64,000 nucleotides of DNA from Chitinophaga arvensicola (GTDB taxonomy: Bacteria > Bacteroidota > Bacteroidia > Chitinophagales > Chitinophagaceae). Positions 42,707 to 51,518 of the stretch are shown one piece after another. The position numbers were made by a program, and so were the translations under genes. Position 1 is the stretch's first letter. Each line of letters opens with the position of its first letter. The notes under the pieces were generated by a model, which worked only from the letters and a program-made list of their open reading frames with translations, did no database searches and had not been told where the DNA came from. Location of the stretch: positions 2,508,421 to 2,572,420 of the forward strand of contig NZ_FOJG01000002.1 in NCBI RefSeq assembly GCF_900110835.1, written 5' to 3'.

Positions 42707-44344
42707 TTAGTAATCCATGCCCATACCGTGGCCACCGCCGCCCATTGCAGGAGCAGCAGACTTAGGTTCTGGTTTGTCTGCGATTACGCATTCAGTTGTC
42801 AGCAACATAGAAGCGATAGAAGCAGCGTTTTCCAGTGCAATACGGGAAACTTTAGTTGGATCGATTACACCGGCAGCCAGTAAGTTTTCATAAACTTCTG
42901 TACGTGCGTTGAAACCGAAATCAGCTTTACCTTCTTTCACTTTCTGTACTACGATAGAACCTTCGATACCTGCGTTGGCAGTGATCTGACGTAATGGTTC
43001 TTCGATAGCGCGTTTAACGATAGCGATACCGGTCTGTTCGTCGTTGTTATCACCTTTCAGTGTATCCAACGCTTCGATAGCGCGGATATAAGCTACACCA
43101 CCACCTGGTACGATACCTTCTTCAACGGCAGCGCGGGTTGCGTGTAAAGCATCATCTACGCGATCTTTCTTTTCTTTCATTTCCACTTCTGTAGCAGCAC
43201 CTACGTAGAGTACAGCAACACCACCGCTTAATTTAGCCAGGCGTTCCTGTAATTTTTCGCGGTCGTAGTCAGAAGTAGTTACTTCGATCTGCGCTTTGAT
43301 CTGTCCGATACGGGACTGGATCGCGTCTTTTTCGCCTTTACCACCAACAACGGTAGTATTGTCTTTATCGATAGTGATGGATTCTGCTTTACCCAGGTAA
43401 GTGAGGTCAGCATTTTCCAGTTTGTAACCTTGTTCTTCGCTGATAACGATACCACCGGTCAGGGTAGCAATGTCCTGCAGCATATCCTTTCTTCTGTCGC
43501 CAAAGCCAGGAGCTTTAACAGCAGCAACCTTCAGGGTACCACGCAGTTTGTTTACCACCAGGGTAGCCAGTGCTTCACCTTCCAGATCTTCGGAGATGAT
43601 CACCAGTGGAGCGCCCTGCTGAGCTACTTTCTCCAGGATGTGCAGGATATCCTTCATGGTGCTGATCTTCTTGTCGTAGATCAGGATGTAAGGATTAGAC
43701 AGTTCTGCCTGCATTTTTTCGCTGTTGGTAATGAAGTAAGGAGACAGGTAACCACGGTCGAACTGCATACCTTCTACTACTTCAACGGTAGTGTCAGTAC
43801 CTTTAGCTTCTTCTACAGTGATTACACCATCTTTGGTTACTTTCTGCATCGCCTGCGCAATCAGTTTACCGATTTCGCTGTCGTTGTTAGCAGAGATAGA
43901 AGCAACCTGTTCGATTTTCTGTGTATCGTTACCAACTTTTTCGGATTGTTTCTTCAGGTTCTCGATAACAGCTTTCACTGCTTTGTCGATACCACGTTTC
44001 AGATCCATTGGGTTAGCACCGGCAGCTACGTTTTTCAAACCGTCGCCGATGATAGCCTGTGCCAGAACAGTAGCCGTAGTAGTACCATCACCTGCCAGAT
44101 CAGCAGTTTTGGAAGCTACTTCTTTCACCATCTGCGCACCCATATTTTCGATTGCGTCTTCGAGTTCGATTTCTTTTGCAACGGTAACACCATCTTTAGT
44201 CACACCAGGAGCGCCGAATTTTTTTTCGATCACTACGTTACGACCTTTTGGTCCCAGGGTTACTTTAACAGCATCAGCCAGGGTGTCAACGCCTTTCTTC
44301 ATTTTGTTGCGGGCGTCTATATTGAAGAAAATTTGTTTTGCCAT
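42707..44344 (-). CDS. groL: Chaperonin GroEL (Cpn60)
   Basis: 545 residues, the usual length. Motifs: start MAKQIFFNIDARNKMKKGVD, ATP-binding LGPKGRNVVIEKKFGAPG and GDGTTTATVLAQAI, hinge and apical domains, and a short Gly/Met tail GGGGHGMGMDY. It folds client proteins in ATP-driven cycles with GroES. It follows groES by 52 bases in the standard operon. Confidence 0.99.
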   Translation of the reverse strand: MAKQIFFNIDARNKMKKGVDTLADAVKVTLGPKGRNVVIEKKFGAPGVTKDGVTVAKEIELEDAIENMGAQMVKEVASKTADLAGDGTTTATVLAQAIIGDGLKNVAAGANPMDLKRGIDKAVKAVIENLKKQSEKVGNDTQKIEQVASISANNDSEIGKLIAQAMQKVTKDGVITVEEAKGTDTTVEVVEGMQFDRGYLSPYFITNSEKMQAELSNPYILIYDKKISTMKDILHILEKVAQQGAPLVIISEDLEGEALATLVVNKLRGTLKVAAVKAPGFGDRRKDMLQDIATLTGGIVISEEQGYKLENADLTYLGKAESITIDKDNTTVVGGKGEKDAIQSRIGQIKAQIEVTTSDYDREKLQERLAKLSGGVAVLYVGAATEVEMKEKKDRVDDALHATRAAVEEGIVPGGGVAYIRAIEALDTLKGDNNDEQTGIAIVKRAIEEPLRQITANAGIEGSIVVQKVKEGKADFGFNARTEVYENLLAAGVIDPTKVSRIALENAASIASMLLTTECVIADKPEPKSAAPAMGGGGHGMGMDY

Positions 44345-44396
44345 AATACTTTGTAGATTTTTCTTTTAGGAATTAAAACATATCCGTGGAAGTATC

Positions 44397-44678
44397 TTAA
44401 ACGATCGCCAGGATATCAGATTCACGCATGATTAAGTAATCTTCGCCTTCGATAGGGAGTTCCTGACCAGAATATTTACCATACAGTACAGTATCACCTA
44501 CCTTCACAGTGATGGGTTCATCTTTTTTACCAGGACCAGCAGCCACCACGGTGCCTCTCACTGGTTTTTCTTTTGCAGTATCGGGGATAATGATACCACC
44601 AGCTGTTTTCTCTTCTGCTGCTGCAGGTTTCACGATTACCCTGTCAGCTAAAGGTTTAATACTTAATTGTTTAGCCAT
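44397..44678 (-). CDS. groES: Co-chaperonin GroES (Cpn10)
   Basis: 93 residues. The GroES core is clear: LADRVIVKPAAAEEKTAGGI (mobile loop with the IIIPDTAKEKP segment), VGDTVLYGKYSGQELPIEGE and LIMRESDILAIV. It caps GroEL. First gene of the groES-groL operon. The upstream region has three TGACA boxes (44799, 44809, 44829) but no CIRCE palindrome. Confidence 0.99.
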   Translation of the reverse strand: MAKQLSIKPLADRVIVKPAAAEEKTAGGIIIPDTAKEKPVRGTVVAAGPGKKDEPITVKVGDTVLYGKYSGQELPIEGEDYLIMRESDILAIV

Positions 44679-45057
44679 AGTAGTTTTTATTTAAAAAAGA
44701 TGTTTTGTGTTTTTGTTCCTTCCCGACCACGAGAATTGTGCCAAGGCGGTTTTCGGGTCAAATTTTCAGGTCACGGAGGTAGGGACAGGGTTTCCTACTG
44801 ACAAATCATGACAGGCGACCCGAAAAAATGACAGAACGCGGGTATTGTCCTTCCCGTATCAGGCCGATTATGGTGATTTTATGATGTCGATTTTGTGGGA
44901 TTTAAAAGATTTTGGGAGATTGAAGCGGAAAAGTTCGCTTTAATCTCCCAAAATCTTTTAAAATCATAAGTATATCAAAATCGTAAAATCACCATAATCG
45001 GCCTAATCCTGAGTAAGACAAACTCCGCTAAAATCCTTGAATATGAAAATTTTTCTC
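44679..45057. other. Divergent intergenic region between groES and nusB
   Basis: About 380 bases. It contains the TGACA repeats near 44800, the 144-bp foldback (44861-45004) and the nusB promoter. No CIRCE element and no gene were found. Confidence 0.6.
44861..45004. repeat. Long foldback inverted repeat (candidate non-autonomous element)
   Basis: Outer perfect 21-bp arms (44861-44881 with 44984-45004). An 8-bp pair follows (44888-44895 with 44976-44983) after a 6-base bulge. Then comes a ~30-bp arm pair centred on GATTTAAAAGATTTTGGGAG (44899-44927 with 44936-44965), with one missing T and one G-T pair. The apex loop is GAAAAGTT (44928-44935). The RNA or DNA would form a stem of ~60 bp. Confidence 0.85.
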
Positions 45058-45065
45058 TAGTTTTG
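45037..45065 (+). promoter_or_regulatory. Promoter of nusB
   Basis: TTG at 45037-45039 and TAGTTTTG at 45058-45065 (matching TAnnTTTG) are separated by 18 bases. The ATG is at 45094, giving a leader of about 20-25 bases. Confidence 0.65.
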
Positions 45066-45093
45066 CGCCCTTATACCAGTTCTTTTTTATACG

Positions 45094-46023
45094 ATGATCA
45101 GTAGAAGAAACATCCGGGTAAAGGTAATGCAAACACTTTACGCCCTGGAAACGATGGAGGAAAGCAGTATTAAGCCAGGAACGGCTACCAGACTTTTAAA
45201 CGAAAAGCTGGACCAGACCTGTCAGATCTTTACCTACTTACTTAATTCAGTGGTACAGGTGGCACAATACGCGGAAATTGATGCGAATGCCCGTGCATCC
45301 AAACACCTACCCTCTGCCGAGGACCTGCAGGTGAATACTAAAATTGCAGGGAATGATTTCCTTTTCCAGATAACCAGCGACAGAGGTTTCCAGGTAAACC
45401 TGGAACAATGGAAAATGAAGCTGCAGACAGACGACGACCTGCTCAGAAAGCTTTATAACCAACTGGCTGCTACTGATACCTACAAAGCTTATATAGCTGA
45501 AGGTACCCGCACCAAACAGGGCGAAAAGGAAATACTGGAATTCATCTACAAAGAAATACTGGCCAAAAGTGAGCCGTTTCTCCAGCATATGGAAGATACC
45601 TTCCTCCACTGGGGCGACGATGAAGAAATGATGAGCATACTGATCAATAACTATTTCAATAAGCCGCATCTCTTCAATTTCCTGCAGCTGATCAGCAAAG
45701 AAAAGCTCGATTATGCCCGGGAACTCCTGCTGACAGTAATAGACAAAAAAGAATATTGCCTCGAACTGATCAAACCCAAATTACAAAACTGGGATTCTGA
45801 ACGTATTGCGGCAGTAGATATGTTACTGATGGAAATGGGTGTATGCGAATTTCTCTACTTCCCAACCATCCCTACCAAGGTAACCATCAACGAATACATC
45901 GATCTGGCGAAAGCCTATAGCACTCCGCAGAGCGGCCAGTTTATCAATGGTATCCTGGATAACATTCTGAAAGACCTGGAAAAAGACCAGTTAGTACAGA
46001 AACAGGACCGTCCGAAAAAGTAA
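45094..46023 (+). CDS. nusB: Transcription antitermination factor NusB
   Basis: 309 residues, about twice the length of NusB in E. coli, as is normal in Bacteroidota. The start MISRRNIRVKVMQTLYALET is the NusB N-terminal RNA-binding region. The C-terminal domain (LQNWDSERIAAVDMLLMEMG, TIPTKVTINEYIDLAKAYST, GQFINGILDNILKDLEKDQ) is the NusB-fold core. It promotes rRNA antitermination. It begins a plus-strand run with the DUF1573 lipoprotein and yajC. Confidence 0.93.
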   Translation: MISRRNIRVKVMQTLYALETMEESSIKPGTATRLLNEKLDQTCQIFTYLLNSVVQVAQYAEIDANARASKHLPSAEDLQVNTKIAGNDFLFQITSDRGFQVNLEQWKMKLQTDDDLLRKLYNQLAATDTYKAYIAEGTRTKQGEKEILEFIYKEILAKSEPFLQHMEDTFLHWGDDEEMMSILINNYFNKPHLFNFLQLISKEKLDYARELLLTVIDKKEYCLELIKPKLQNWDSERIAAVDMLLMEMGVCEFLYFPTIPTKVTINEYIDLAKAYSTPQSGQFINGILDNILKDLEKDQLVQKQDRPKK

Positions 46024-46060
46024 GTGGGAAAAGTTATTTTTACCGTAAAATAGCAATGCC

Positions 46061-46498
46061 ATGAAAAAACTGTTCTGTCTACTCGCCTGTGGAAGCCTGC
46101 TCATAGCGGCTTGTAACAATAGTGCCAAAAATACGCCGGCCACTGCAACAGGAAGCGAACAAAAAAACGAAGCTGTTCAATCCTCCGTCATCACTTTTGA
46201 AGAAAAGGTGCATAACTTCGGAGAAATTACAGCAGGTGAAAAAGTGGAATATTCCTTCAAATTCACCAACACCGGTACCAGCCCGCTGCTGATCGAAGAC
46301 GCCATCTCCAGTTGCGGTTGCACCGTGCCGGAATGGCCAAAAGAACCCATCAAACCCGGACAATCCGGCTTTATGAAGGTGATTTTCGACAGCCACGGCA
46401 AATCCGGTTACACAGAGAAAGAAATTTCTGTCAAGATCAATAATAATGACGGCTACGTGATAGGACCTAAGATTCAGTGTAATATCATTACCAAATAG
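46061..46498 (+). CDS. DUF1573 lipoprotein
   Basis: 145 residues. A lipoprotein signal ends LIAACNNSA (Cys18). The mature domain (VHNFGEITAGEKVEYSFKFT, ISSCGCTVPEWPKEPIKPGQ) is DUF1573, an immunoglobulin-like fold with a conserved SCGCT motif. Commonly in the Bacteroidota periplasm; function unproven. It lies 37 bases after nusB and 29 bases before yajC, so one transcript is likely. Confidence 0.9.
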   Translation: MKKLFCLLACGSLLIAACNNSAKNTPATATGSEQKNEAVQSSVITFEEKVHNFGEITAGEKVEYSFKFTNTGTSPLLIEDAISSCGCTVPEWPKEPIKPGQSGFMKVIFDSHGKSGYTEKEISVKINNNDGYVIGPKIQCNIITK

Positions 46499-46527
46499 AC
46501 CGGAATAAACTATTAAATCAATTATAG

Positions 46528-46872
46528 ATGAACATCCTGAACATTTTATTAATGGCGCCTCAGGGCGGTGCCCAAGGCGGTGGTAACTCCTGGGTTTCTT
46601 TCCTGTTTTTTGGCGGTATGATTGTCGTTATGTGGCTTTTCATGATTAGGCCCCAGACTAAAAAAGCAAAACTGCAGAAGCAATTTATCGATAACCTGAA
46701 AGAAGGTGATAAAATCGTCACTATTGCCGGTATCCACGGTAAAGTGAAGAAAATGAACGATAACAACACCGTTCTGATGGAAGTAAGTCCTGGTACCAGC
46801 TTCACTATCGAACGTTCTGCTATCAGCATGGAATATACATCAGCTCAGCAGAAACCTGCTGATACCAAATAA
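46528..46872 (+). CDS. yajC: Preprotein translocase accessory protein YajC
   Basis: 114 residues. A single N-terminal transmembrane helix (~18-42, SWVSFLFFGGMIVVMWLFMI) is followed by the short cytosolic YajC motif RPQTKKAKLQKQFIDNLKEG and DKIVTIAGIHGKVKKMNDNN. It binds the SecDF complex, which is encoded 1.3 kb downstream on the other strand. Same run as nusB. Confidence 0.93.
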   Translation: MNILNILLMAPQGGAQGGGNSWVSFLFFGGMIVVMWLFMIRPQTKKAKLQKQFIDNLKEGDKIVTIAGIHGKVKKMNDNNTVLMEVSPGTSFTIERSAISMEYTSAQQKPADTK

Positions 46873-46873
46873 G

Positions 46874-46983
46874 GAATTACGAACCACAGTAATTGCTGCT
46901 TTACGGAGTTACAGGAAGATGTTGCAAACGGATACCCTCCGCCGCACATCTACCGGTAACTCCGTAATTCATATGGGTAATTC
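46874..46983. repeat. Nested foldback with GAATTAC and TTACGGAGTTAC arms
   Basis: Inner perfect 12-bp arms (46901-46912 with 46956-46967) and outer 7-bp arms (46874-46880 with 46977-46983). It lies between yajC and coaE. No T-run follows. Confidence 0.65.
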
Positions 46984-47006
46984 GTATTTTTTTATAAATT
47001 GGGACT

Positions 47007-47603
47007 ATGTTAAAGATTGGAATCACCGGCGGCATCGGTTCCGGTAAAAGCACCGTCAGCAGAATATTTGAATTATTGGGCGTTCCCGTATACTATGCGG
47101 ACGATCGCGCCAAAGACATTATGGTCCGGGATCCCGAACTGATCGCACAGATCAGGGAGCATTTCGGCGATGAAGTATATGATGCTCAAGGCGTTCTGAA
47201 CCGTAAGTATCTCGGCAACATCGTGTTCAACGACAAAAACAAACTTGCCCTGCTGAATTCCCTCGTGCATCCGGCTACCATCCGGGATTCCGATAACTGG
47301 GCCCAACAACAGCACACGCCCTACGTCCTGAAAGAAGCTGCATTACTCTTTGAAACCGAGTCCTTTCACCATCTAGATAAGATTATTGCCGTATTTGCAC
47401 CACAACCGCTGCGCGTTCACCGCGTGATGAAACGGGATAATGTAACCCGGAACGAAGTACTGGCCCGCATGTACAAACAAATAGATGAAACTATCAAAAT
47501 GCGGCTCAGCGACTTCATCATCCACAACGATGAACAACATATGGTGATTCCACAGGTACTCGCCCTTCATGAACAACTTTTAGCACTTTCGACCGGAAAG
47601 TAA
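47007..47603 (+). CDS. coaE: Dephospho-CoA kinase
   Basis: 198 residues. Last step of CoA synthesis, phosphorylating dephospho-CoA. P-loop GGIGSGKST at residues 8-16, the LID/substrate motif YYADDRAKDIM, and a C-terminal segment that is typically variable. coaD is elsewhere in the window. Stands alone with an AT-rich leader. Confidence 0.95.
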   Translation: MLKIGITGGIGSGKSTVSRIFELLGVPVYYADDRAKDIMVRDPELIAQIREHFGDEVYDAQGVLNRKYLGNIVFNDKNKLALLNSLVHPATIRDSDNWAQQQHTPYVLKEAALLFETESFHHLDKIIAVFAPQPLRVHRVMKRDNVTRNEVLARMYKQIDETIKMRLSDFIIHNDEQHMVIPQVLALHEQLLALSTGK

Positions 47604-47735
47604 GCACCACAGTGTGTTTCCGCATCAAGCCCACCTCACATCCGGCTAAAACCCACGTAACCTACTGTTATTCAGTATGTTTAAAGCACTCCCGAGGCAT
47701 TTTCAGCGCACCTGTGAACCACTCCTGATTTTCCC

Positions 47736-47743
47736 TAACTTTG
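47736..47743 (+). promoter_or_regulatory. -7 element directly before the IscA-like gene
   Basis: TAACTTTG matches TAnnTTTG. It ends 12 bases before the ATG at 47756, so the predicted leader is very short. The in-frame TTG at 47741 overlaps the box and is therefore unlikely to be a start. Confidence 0.5.
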
Positions 47744-47755
47744 GGTAAAATTCGG

Positions 47756-48061
47756 ATGATGGATACTGCGAACAAAGCTCCTATTCAATTGACAGCCACT
47801 GCTGTTGAGATCGTGAAACAATTATTACAGGGAAATACAGAAGCACCTTACCTGCGGGTAGGTGTGAAAGGAGGAGGCTGTTCGGGCGTAGCCTATATGC
47901 TCGGTTTTGATGCCATCATGGAAGATGACGACCTCTTTGATGTGGCCGGTGTTCCGGTGATTATGAAGAAAGCCCATGGCATGTATCTTATGGGAATGGA
48001 AATAGACTATCAACAAGGTAGCGACGCCACCGGGTTCGTATTCCGGCAGCCAGGCAGCTGA
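47756..48061 (+). CDS. IscA/HesB-like Fe-S biogenesis protein lacking the C-terminal CGC
   Basis: 101 residues from MMDTANKAPI (a second ATG at 47759). The HesB/IscA fold is clear: LTATAVEIVKQLL, VGVKGGGCSGVAYMLGF with Cys42, and AHGMYLMGMEIDYQQG. A-type carriers need Cys42 plus a C-terminal CGC pair; here the chain ends GFVFRQPGS, exactly where the pair should begin. No frameshifted CGC follows. It may be a divergent carrier or a non-clustered paralog. Confidence 0.85.
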   Translation: MMDTANKAPIQLTATAVEIVKQLLQGNTEAPYLRVGVKGGGCSGVAYMLGFDAIMEDDDLFDVAGVPVIMKKAHGMYLMGMEIDYQQGSDATGFVFRQPGS

Positions 48062-48095
48062 TCACATCTCTCTATATTATTTATAATACCTCATA

Positions 48096-48126
48096 AAAAA
48101 ACCTCCTGGCAAGCCAGGAGGTTTTT
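48096..48126. terminator. Bidirectional terminator between the IscA-like gene and secDF
   Basis: A 13-bp perfect stem (48097-48109 with 48114-48126) with a 4-base loop and A/T runs on both sides. Confidence 0.92.
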
Positions 48127-48158
48127 ATTTATCAAACATTGTTTCAGTGAGATCTTAC

Positions 48159-51100
48159 TTATTTAGTAGTAGCCGCTGTTTTCTTAGCAACAACTTCTAC
48201 TGACTCACCTTCATTGGCCAGTTGATTCTTCTTGTCGAAGTCTACCAGAACTGGCGCCGCAACGAAGATAGAAGAGTAAGTACCAGTGATCACACCCACC
48301 AGCATCGCAAAGGCGAAACCACGGGTTACTTCACCACCGAACACAAACAGGATCAGGATGGTCAGGAACACCGTCAGGGAGGTCATAATGGTACGGCTCA
48401 GGGTGTCATTGATCGCTTTGTTGATCACTGTATCCCTGTCGCGACCATGAGCGCCGGTCCGGAAGTACTCACGGATACGGTCAAATACAATCACGGTATC
48501 GTTCATGGAGAAACCAATCACAGTCAGGATTGCCGCAATAAAGTGCTGGTCAATTTCCAGTGTAAATGGTACAAAGGATCTGCACCAGGAGAATACTGCC
48601 AGCGTTACCAGTACGTCATGCAGCAAAGAGAAGATAGTACCGATAGAGTACTGCCATTTGCTGAATCGTAACAGGATATAGAGGAAGATCACCACGATAG
48701 ACAGTACCGTTGCCTTTACCGCACCTGCACGCAAGTCATCGGAAATAGTCGGCGATACCGTCTGGGAACCAACAACATAACGGGTAGTGAATACTTCCGG
48801 TGTAACTGAAGCGTCATAGAACTTCTTCAGACCATTGTATAATTTATCCGCTACTTCTTTGTCCACCGCCAGGCTCTGCTGCTCAATTTTATAAGCAGTA
48901 GTGATGCTCAGCTGGTTGGTGCTGCCGATTGTTTTAACGAATACTTCGGAATCAAACTCTTTGTGCAGTACATCTGCTACTTCCTGTCTGTTCATCGGAT
49001 GCTCAAAGCGGACAGTATAGCTGCGACCGCCGGAGAAATCGATACCGTGGTCGAAACCATGGAAGAAGGAAGATACACCTGCCACCATTACGATAGCAGA
49101 AACGATGTAAGCATATTTACGTTTACCTACGAAATCGAAAGCAGCATGTTTAAATACTTTGCGGGAAATCGGCGTGAAGTATTCAAAATGTCTTTTCTTT
49201 CTCATCCAGAAATCAGTTACCATACGGGAAACCAGGATACCGCAGAACAGAGACAGGAACAAACCTATGATCTGAGTGGTAGCAAAGCCCAGTACCGGAC
49301 CTAAACCAAAGTAGAATAAGATGAAAGCTGTTAACAGGGAAGTAACGTGACCATCGAGTACCGGTGCATAGGAACGTTTGTAACCATCGGCGACTGCTTC
49401 CTGGTAAGATTTACCGTGGGTCAGCTCATCCTTGATTCTTTCGAAGATGATTACGTTGGTATCCACCGCCATACCGATCGTGAGTACCATACCCGCGATA
49501 CCCGCCATTGTTAACGTAGCACCCATGGAAGCCAGGATACCGAAGGTAAACAGCAGGTTGAGTACCAGTGCAATGTTAGCCACCCAGCCGGCAGAATTGT
49601 AATACACCAGCATGAGTACGAAGATCACACCGAAGGAGATCATAAAGGATTTGGCACCGGCAGCAATAGATTCAGCGCCGAGGGTTGGTCCTACGATCTG
49701 TTCCTGAACGATCTGTGCAGGAGCCGGCATTTTACCGGATTTCAGGATGTTGGCGAGGTCATTTGCTTCTTCAATGGTAAAGCTACCGCTGATAGAAGAA
49801 CGGCCACCCGCAATTTCACCCTGGATGGAAGGAGCAGAATAAACGATGTTATCGAGTACTACTGCTACATAGTTAAAGGTAGATGGATCTTTAGGATTGG
49901 TTGGAGCCAGTTCACCGGTCAGCTTTTTCCACTGATGGGCGCCTTCGTTATCCATCGTCATGCTGATTTCCGGCTGGTTGTTCTGGTCCATATCCTGACG
50001 GGCATCAACGATGCTTCCGCCACCAACACGTGGATCAGGGTTAGCTGGGTTTACTTTCAGTGCGTAAACGGCTAAAGGACCATGTTTATCTTCTTTATTT
50101 TCAGCACCGTATGCAAAAACTGCATCTTTAGGCAGGATAGCCTTAACAGCTGGCAGTTCGAGATAACGGTTGAAAGTAGCGGTATCTTTAGGTAAGATTC
50201 TTCCGACAGACGGACCCGGATAAATGGAACCGGATTGTGGGTCTACGTTAGGGAATAATACCATGAACAGCGGGTTCTGTTTCTGCTGTTCTTTCAGTTG
50301 TAATTCTTTGCTGGCATTTTTACCGGTATCTGCTTTAGACAGGTAATCATGCAGGCTGCCATCTTTGCTGGTGTCTTTTGCGGCAGCAGCAGTAACAGCG
50401 GAAGTAGTATCCGGTGTAGCAGGAGTGGCAGGCAGTGCGCTCTGTGAATTCCTGATTGCATCGTTCATCGGAGCCAGTACATTCTGTACAAATTCCGGAG
50501 AGTTCTTGTATACTTCCCTGAATTCGAGGTTAGCAGTTGCCTGTAAGTACTTGTGTACACGGGCAGCGTTGTCCACACCTGCGAGTTCTACAGAGATCAG
50601 TCCTTTGTTTTCATCCAGGCTGATGTTGGGTTGTGCCACACCAAATTTATCAATACGTTTCTGCAGTACGATATAGGTATTCTTAATGGCAACACGTGAT
50701 TCCCTGCGGATCATGTCCAGCACCTGCTGGTTGGAGGAATTGAAGTTGATATCCTTCTGGTAGGCATTTGCGAAGATGGAAGCCAGTTTACTCTGTGGTG
50801 CTACCTCGGCGTATGCTTGTCCGAATAAAGTAACAAAATCGGCCTGGTTTGTTTTCTTCAGCTCATTTGCTCTTTCCAGCGCTTTATTGAAAGCGGCGTC
50901 CTTGGATTGACCGGATAAAGCGCGGATAACATCTTCCACCTTTACTTCCAGTACAACGTTCATACCACCCACCAGGTCCAGACCGAGATTCAATTCTTTC
51001 TCTTTGGCCTTGGTGTAAGTGACATTCCATGGGAAACCTGCAATCTTTGTGCTGGCGGTACTGTCCACAATCTCTTGTCTCCTCTGTTTAATAAACCCTT

Positions 51101-51305
51101 TCAGCGTATCTGAGTAGAAGCCCTGCAGTTCTGAATTGCTGGGATATTTCTTTTCAGGTGTAGGGTATTGTTTGGCCACATCGTTCTCGGCCTGCTGCTC
51201 TATCTTCTTCTCATAGTTCCGCACCAAAAACGTGAAGGACAATTGGTACAAAGAGATAAGGATCAGTGCGATGGCAAAAAATCTTACCAGTCCTTTAAGT
51301 TGCAT
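48159..51305 (-). CDS. secDF: SecDF fusion protein, protein export
   Basis: 1048 residues: SecD and SecF fused in one chain, as in many Bacteroidota. The SecD part has the first helix (LVRFFAIALILISLYQLSF), a large periplasmic P1 region (including LNLGLDLVGGMNVVLEVKVE) and the helix bundle with LTIGMAVDTNVIIFERIKDE. The SecF part starts near residue 735 with FFHGFDHGIDFSGGRSYTVR and ends with AILTVIGFSMNDTVIVFDRI. It uses proton flow to pull exported proteins across the inner membrane. yajC lies close by on the other strand. Confidence 0.96.
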   Translation of the reverse strand: MQLKGLVRFFAIALILISLYQLSFTFLVRNYEKKIEQQAENDVAKQYPTPEKKYPSNSELQGFYSDTLKGFIKQRRQEIVDSTASTKIAGFPWNVTYTKAKEKELNLGLDLVGGMNVVLEVKVEDVIRALSGQSKDAAFNKALERANELKKTNQADFVTLFGQAYAEVAPQSKLASIFANAYQKDINFNSSNQQVLDMIRRESRVAIKNTYIVLQKRIDKFGVAQPNISLDENKGLISVELAGVDNAARVHKYLQATANLEFREVYKNSPEFVQNVLAPMNDAIRNSQSALPATPATPDTTSAVTAAAAKDTSKDGSLHDYLSKADTGKNASKELQLKEQQKQNPLFMVLFPNVDPQSGSIYPGPSVGRILPKDTATFNRYLELPAVKAILPKDAVFAYGAENKEDKHGPLAVYALKVNPANPDPRVGGGSIVDARQDMDQNNQPEISMTMDNEGAHQWKKLTGELAPTNPKDPSTFNYVAVVLDNIVYSAPSIQGEIAGGRSSISGSFTIEEANDLANILKSGKMPAPAQIVQEQIVGPTLGAESIAAGAKSFMISFGVIFVLMLVYYNSAGWVANIALVLNLLFTFGILASMGATLTMAGIAGMVLTIGMAVDTNVIIFERIKDELTHGKSYQEAVADGYKRSYAPVLDGHVTSLLTAFILFYFGLGPVLGFATTQIIGLFLSLFCGILVSRMVTDFWMRKKRHFEYFTPISRKVFKHAAFDFVGKRKYAYIVSAIVMVAGVSSFFHGFDHGIDFSGGRSYTVRFEHPMNRQEVADVLHKEFDSEVFVKTIGSTNQLSITTAYKIEQQSLAVDKEVADKLYNGLKKFYDASVTPEVFTTRYVVGSQTVSPTISDDLRAGAVKATVLSIVVIFLYILLRFSKWQYSIGTIFSLLHDVLVTLAVFSWCRSFVPFTLEIDQHFIAAILTVIGFSMNDTVIVFDRIREYFRTGAHGRDRDTVINKAINDTLSRTIMTSLTVFLTILILFVFGGEVTRGFAFAMLVGVITGTYSSIFVAAPVLVDFDKKNQLANEGESVEVVAKKTAATTK

Positions 51306-51518
51306 ACTGTTTGTTTCGGGTTTATAAAAAAAAATTTTAAGAGTTGCAAAGATAGAATTTAAATCGATATATTAAAGTCCTTGTTAAAAGACGCGCAAAT
51401 TCAATATGCGCCTGCCTTTGCAGGTTGGTTGGCACACTTTTTTTAAAACTGCTGCTCCCTGATTCTGGTCTTTTTAAATATATTCCTTTGCTTTACAATC
51501 TATAACAACGACAAATAT

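Noticed and set aside
44679..45093. CIRCE/HrcA site before groES
   Set aside because: The TTAGCACTC-N9-GAGTGCTAA palindrome is absent.
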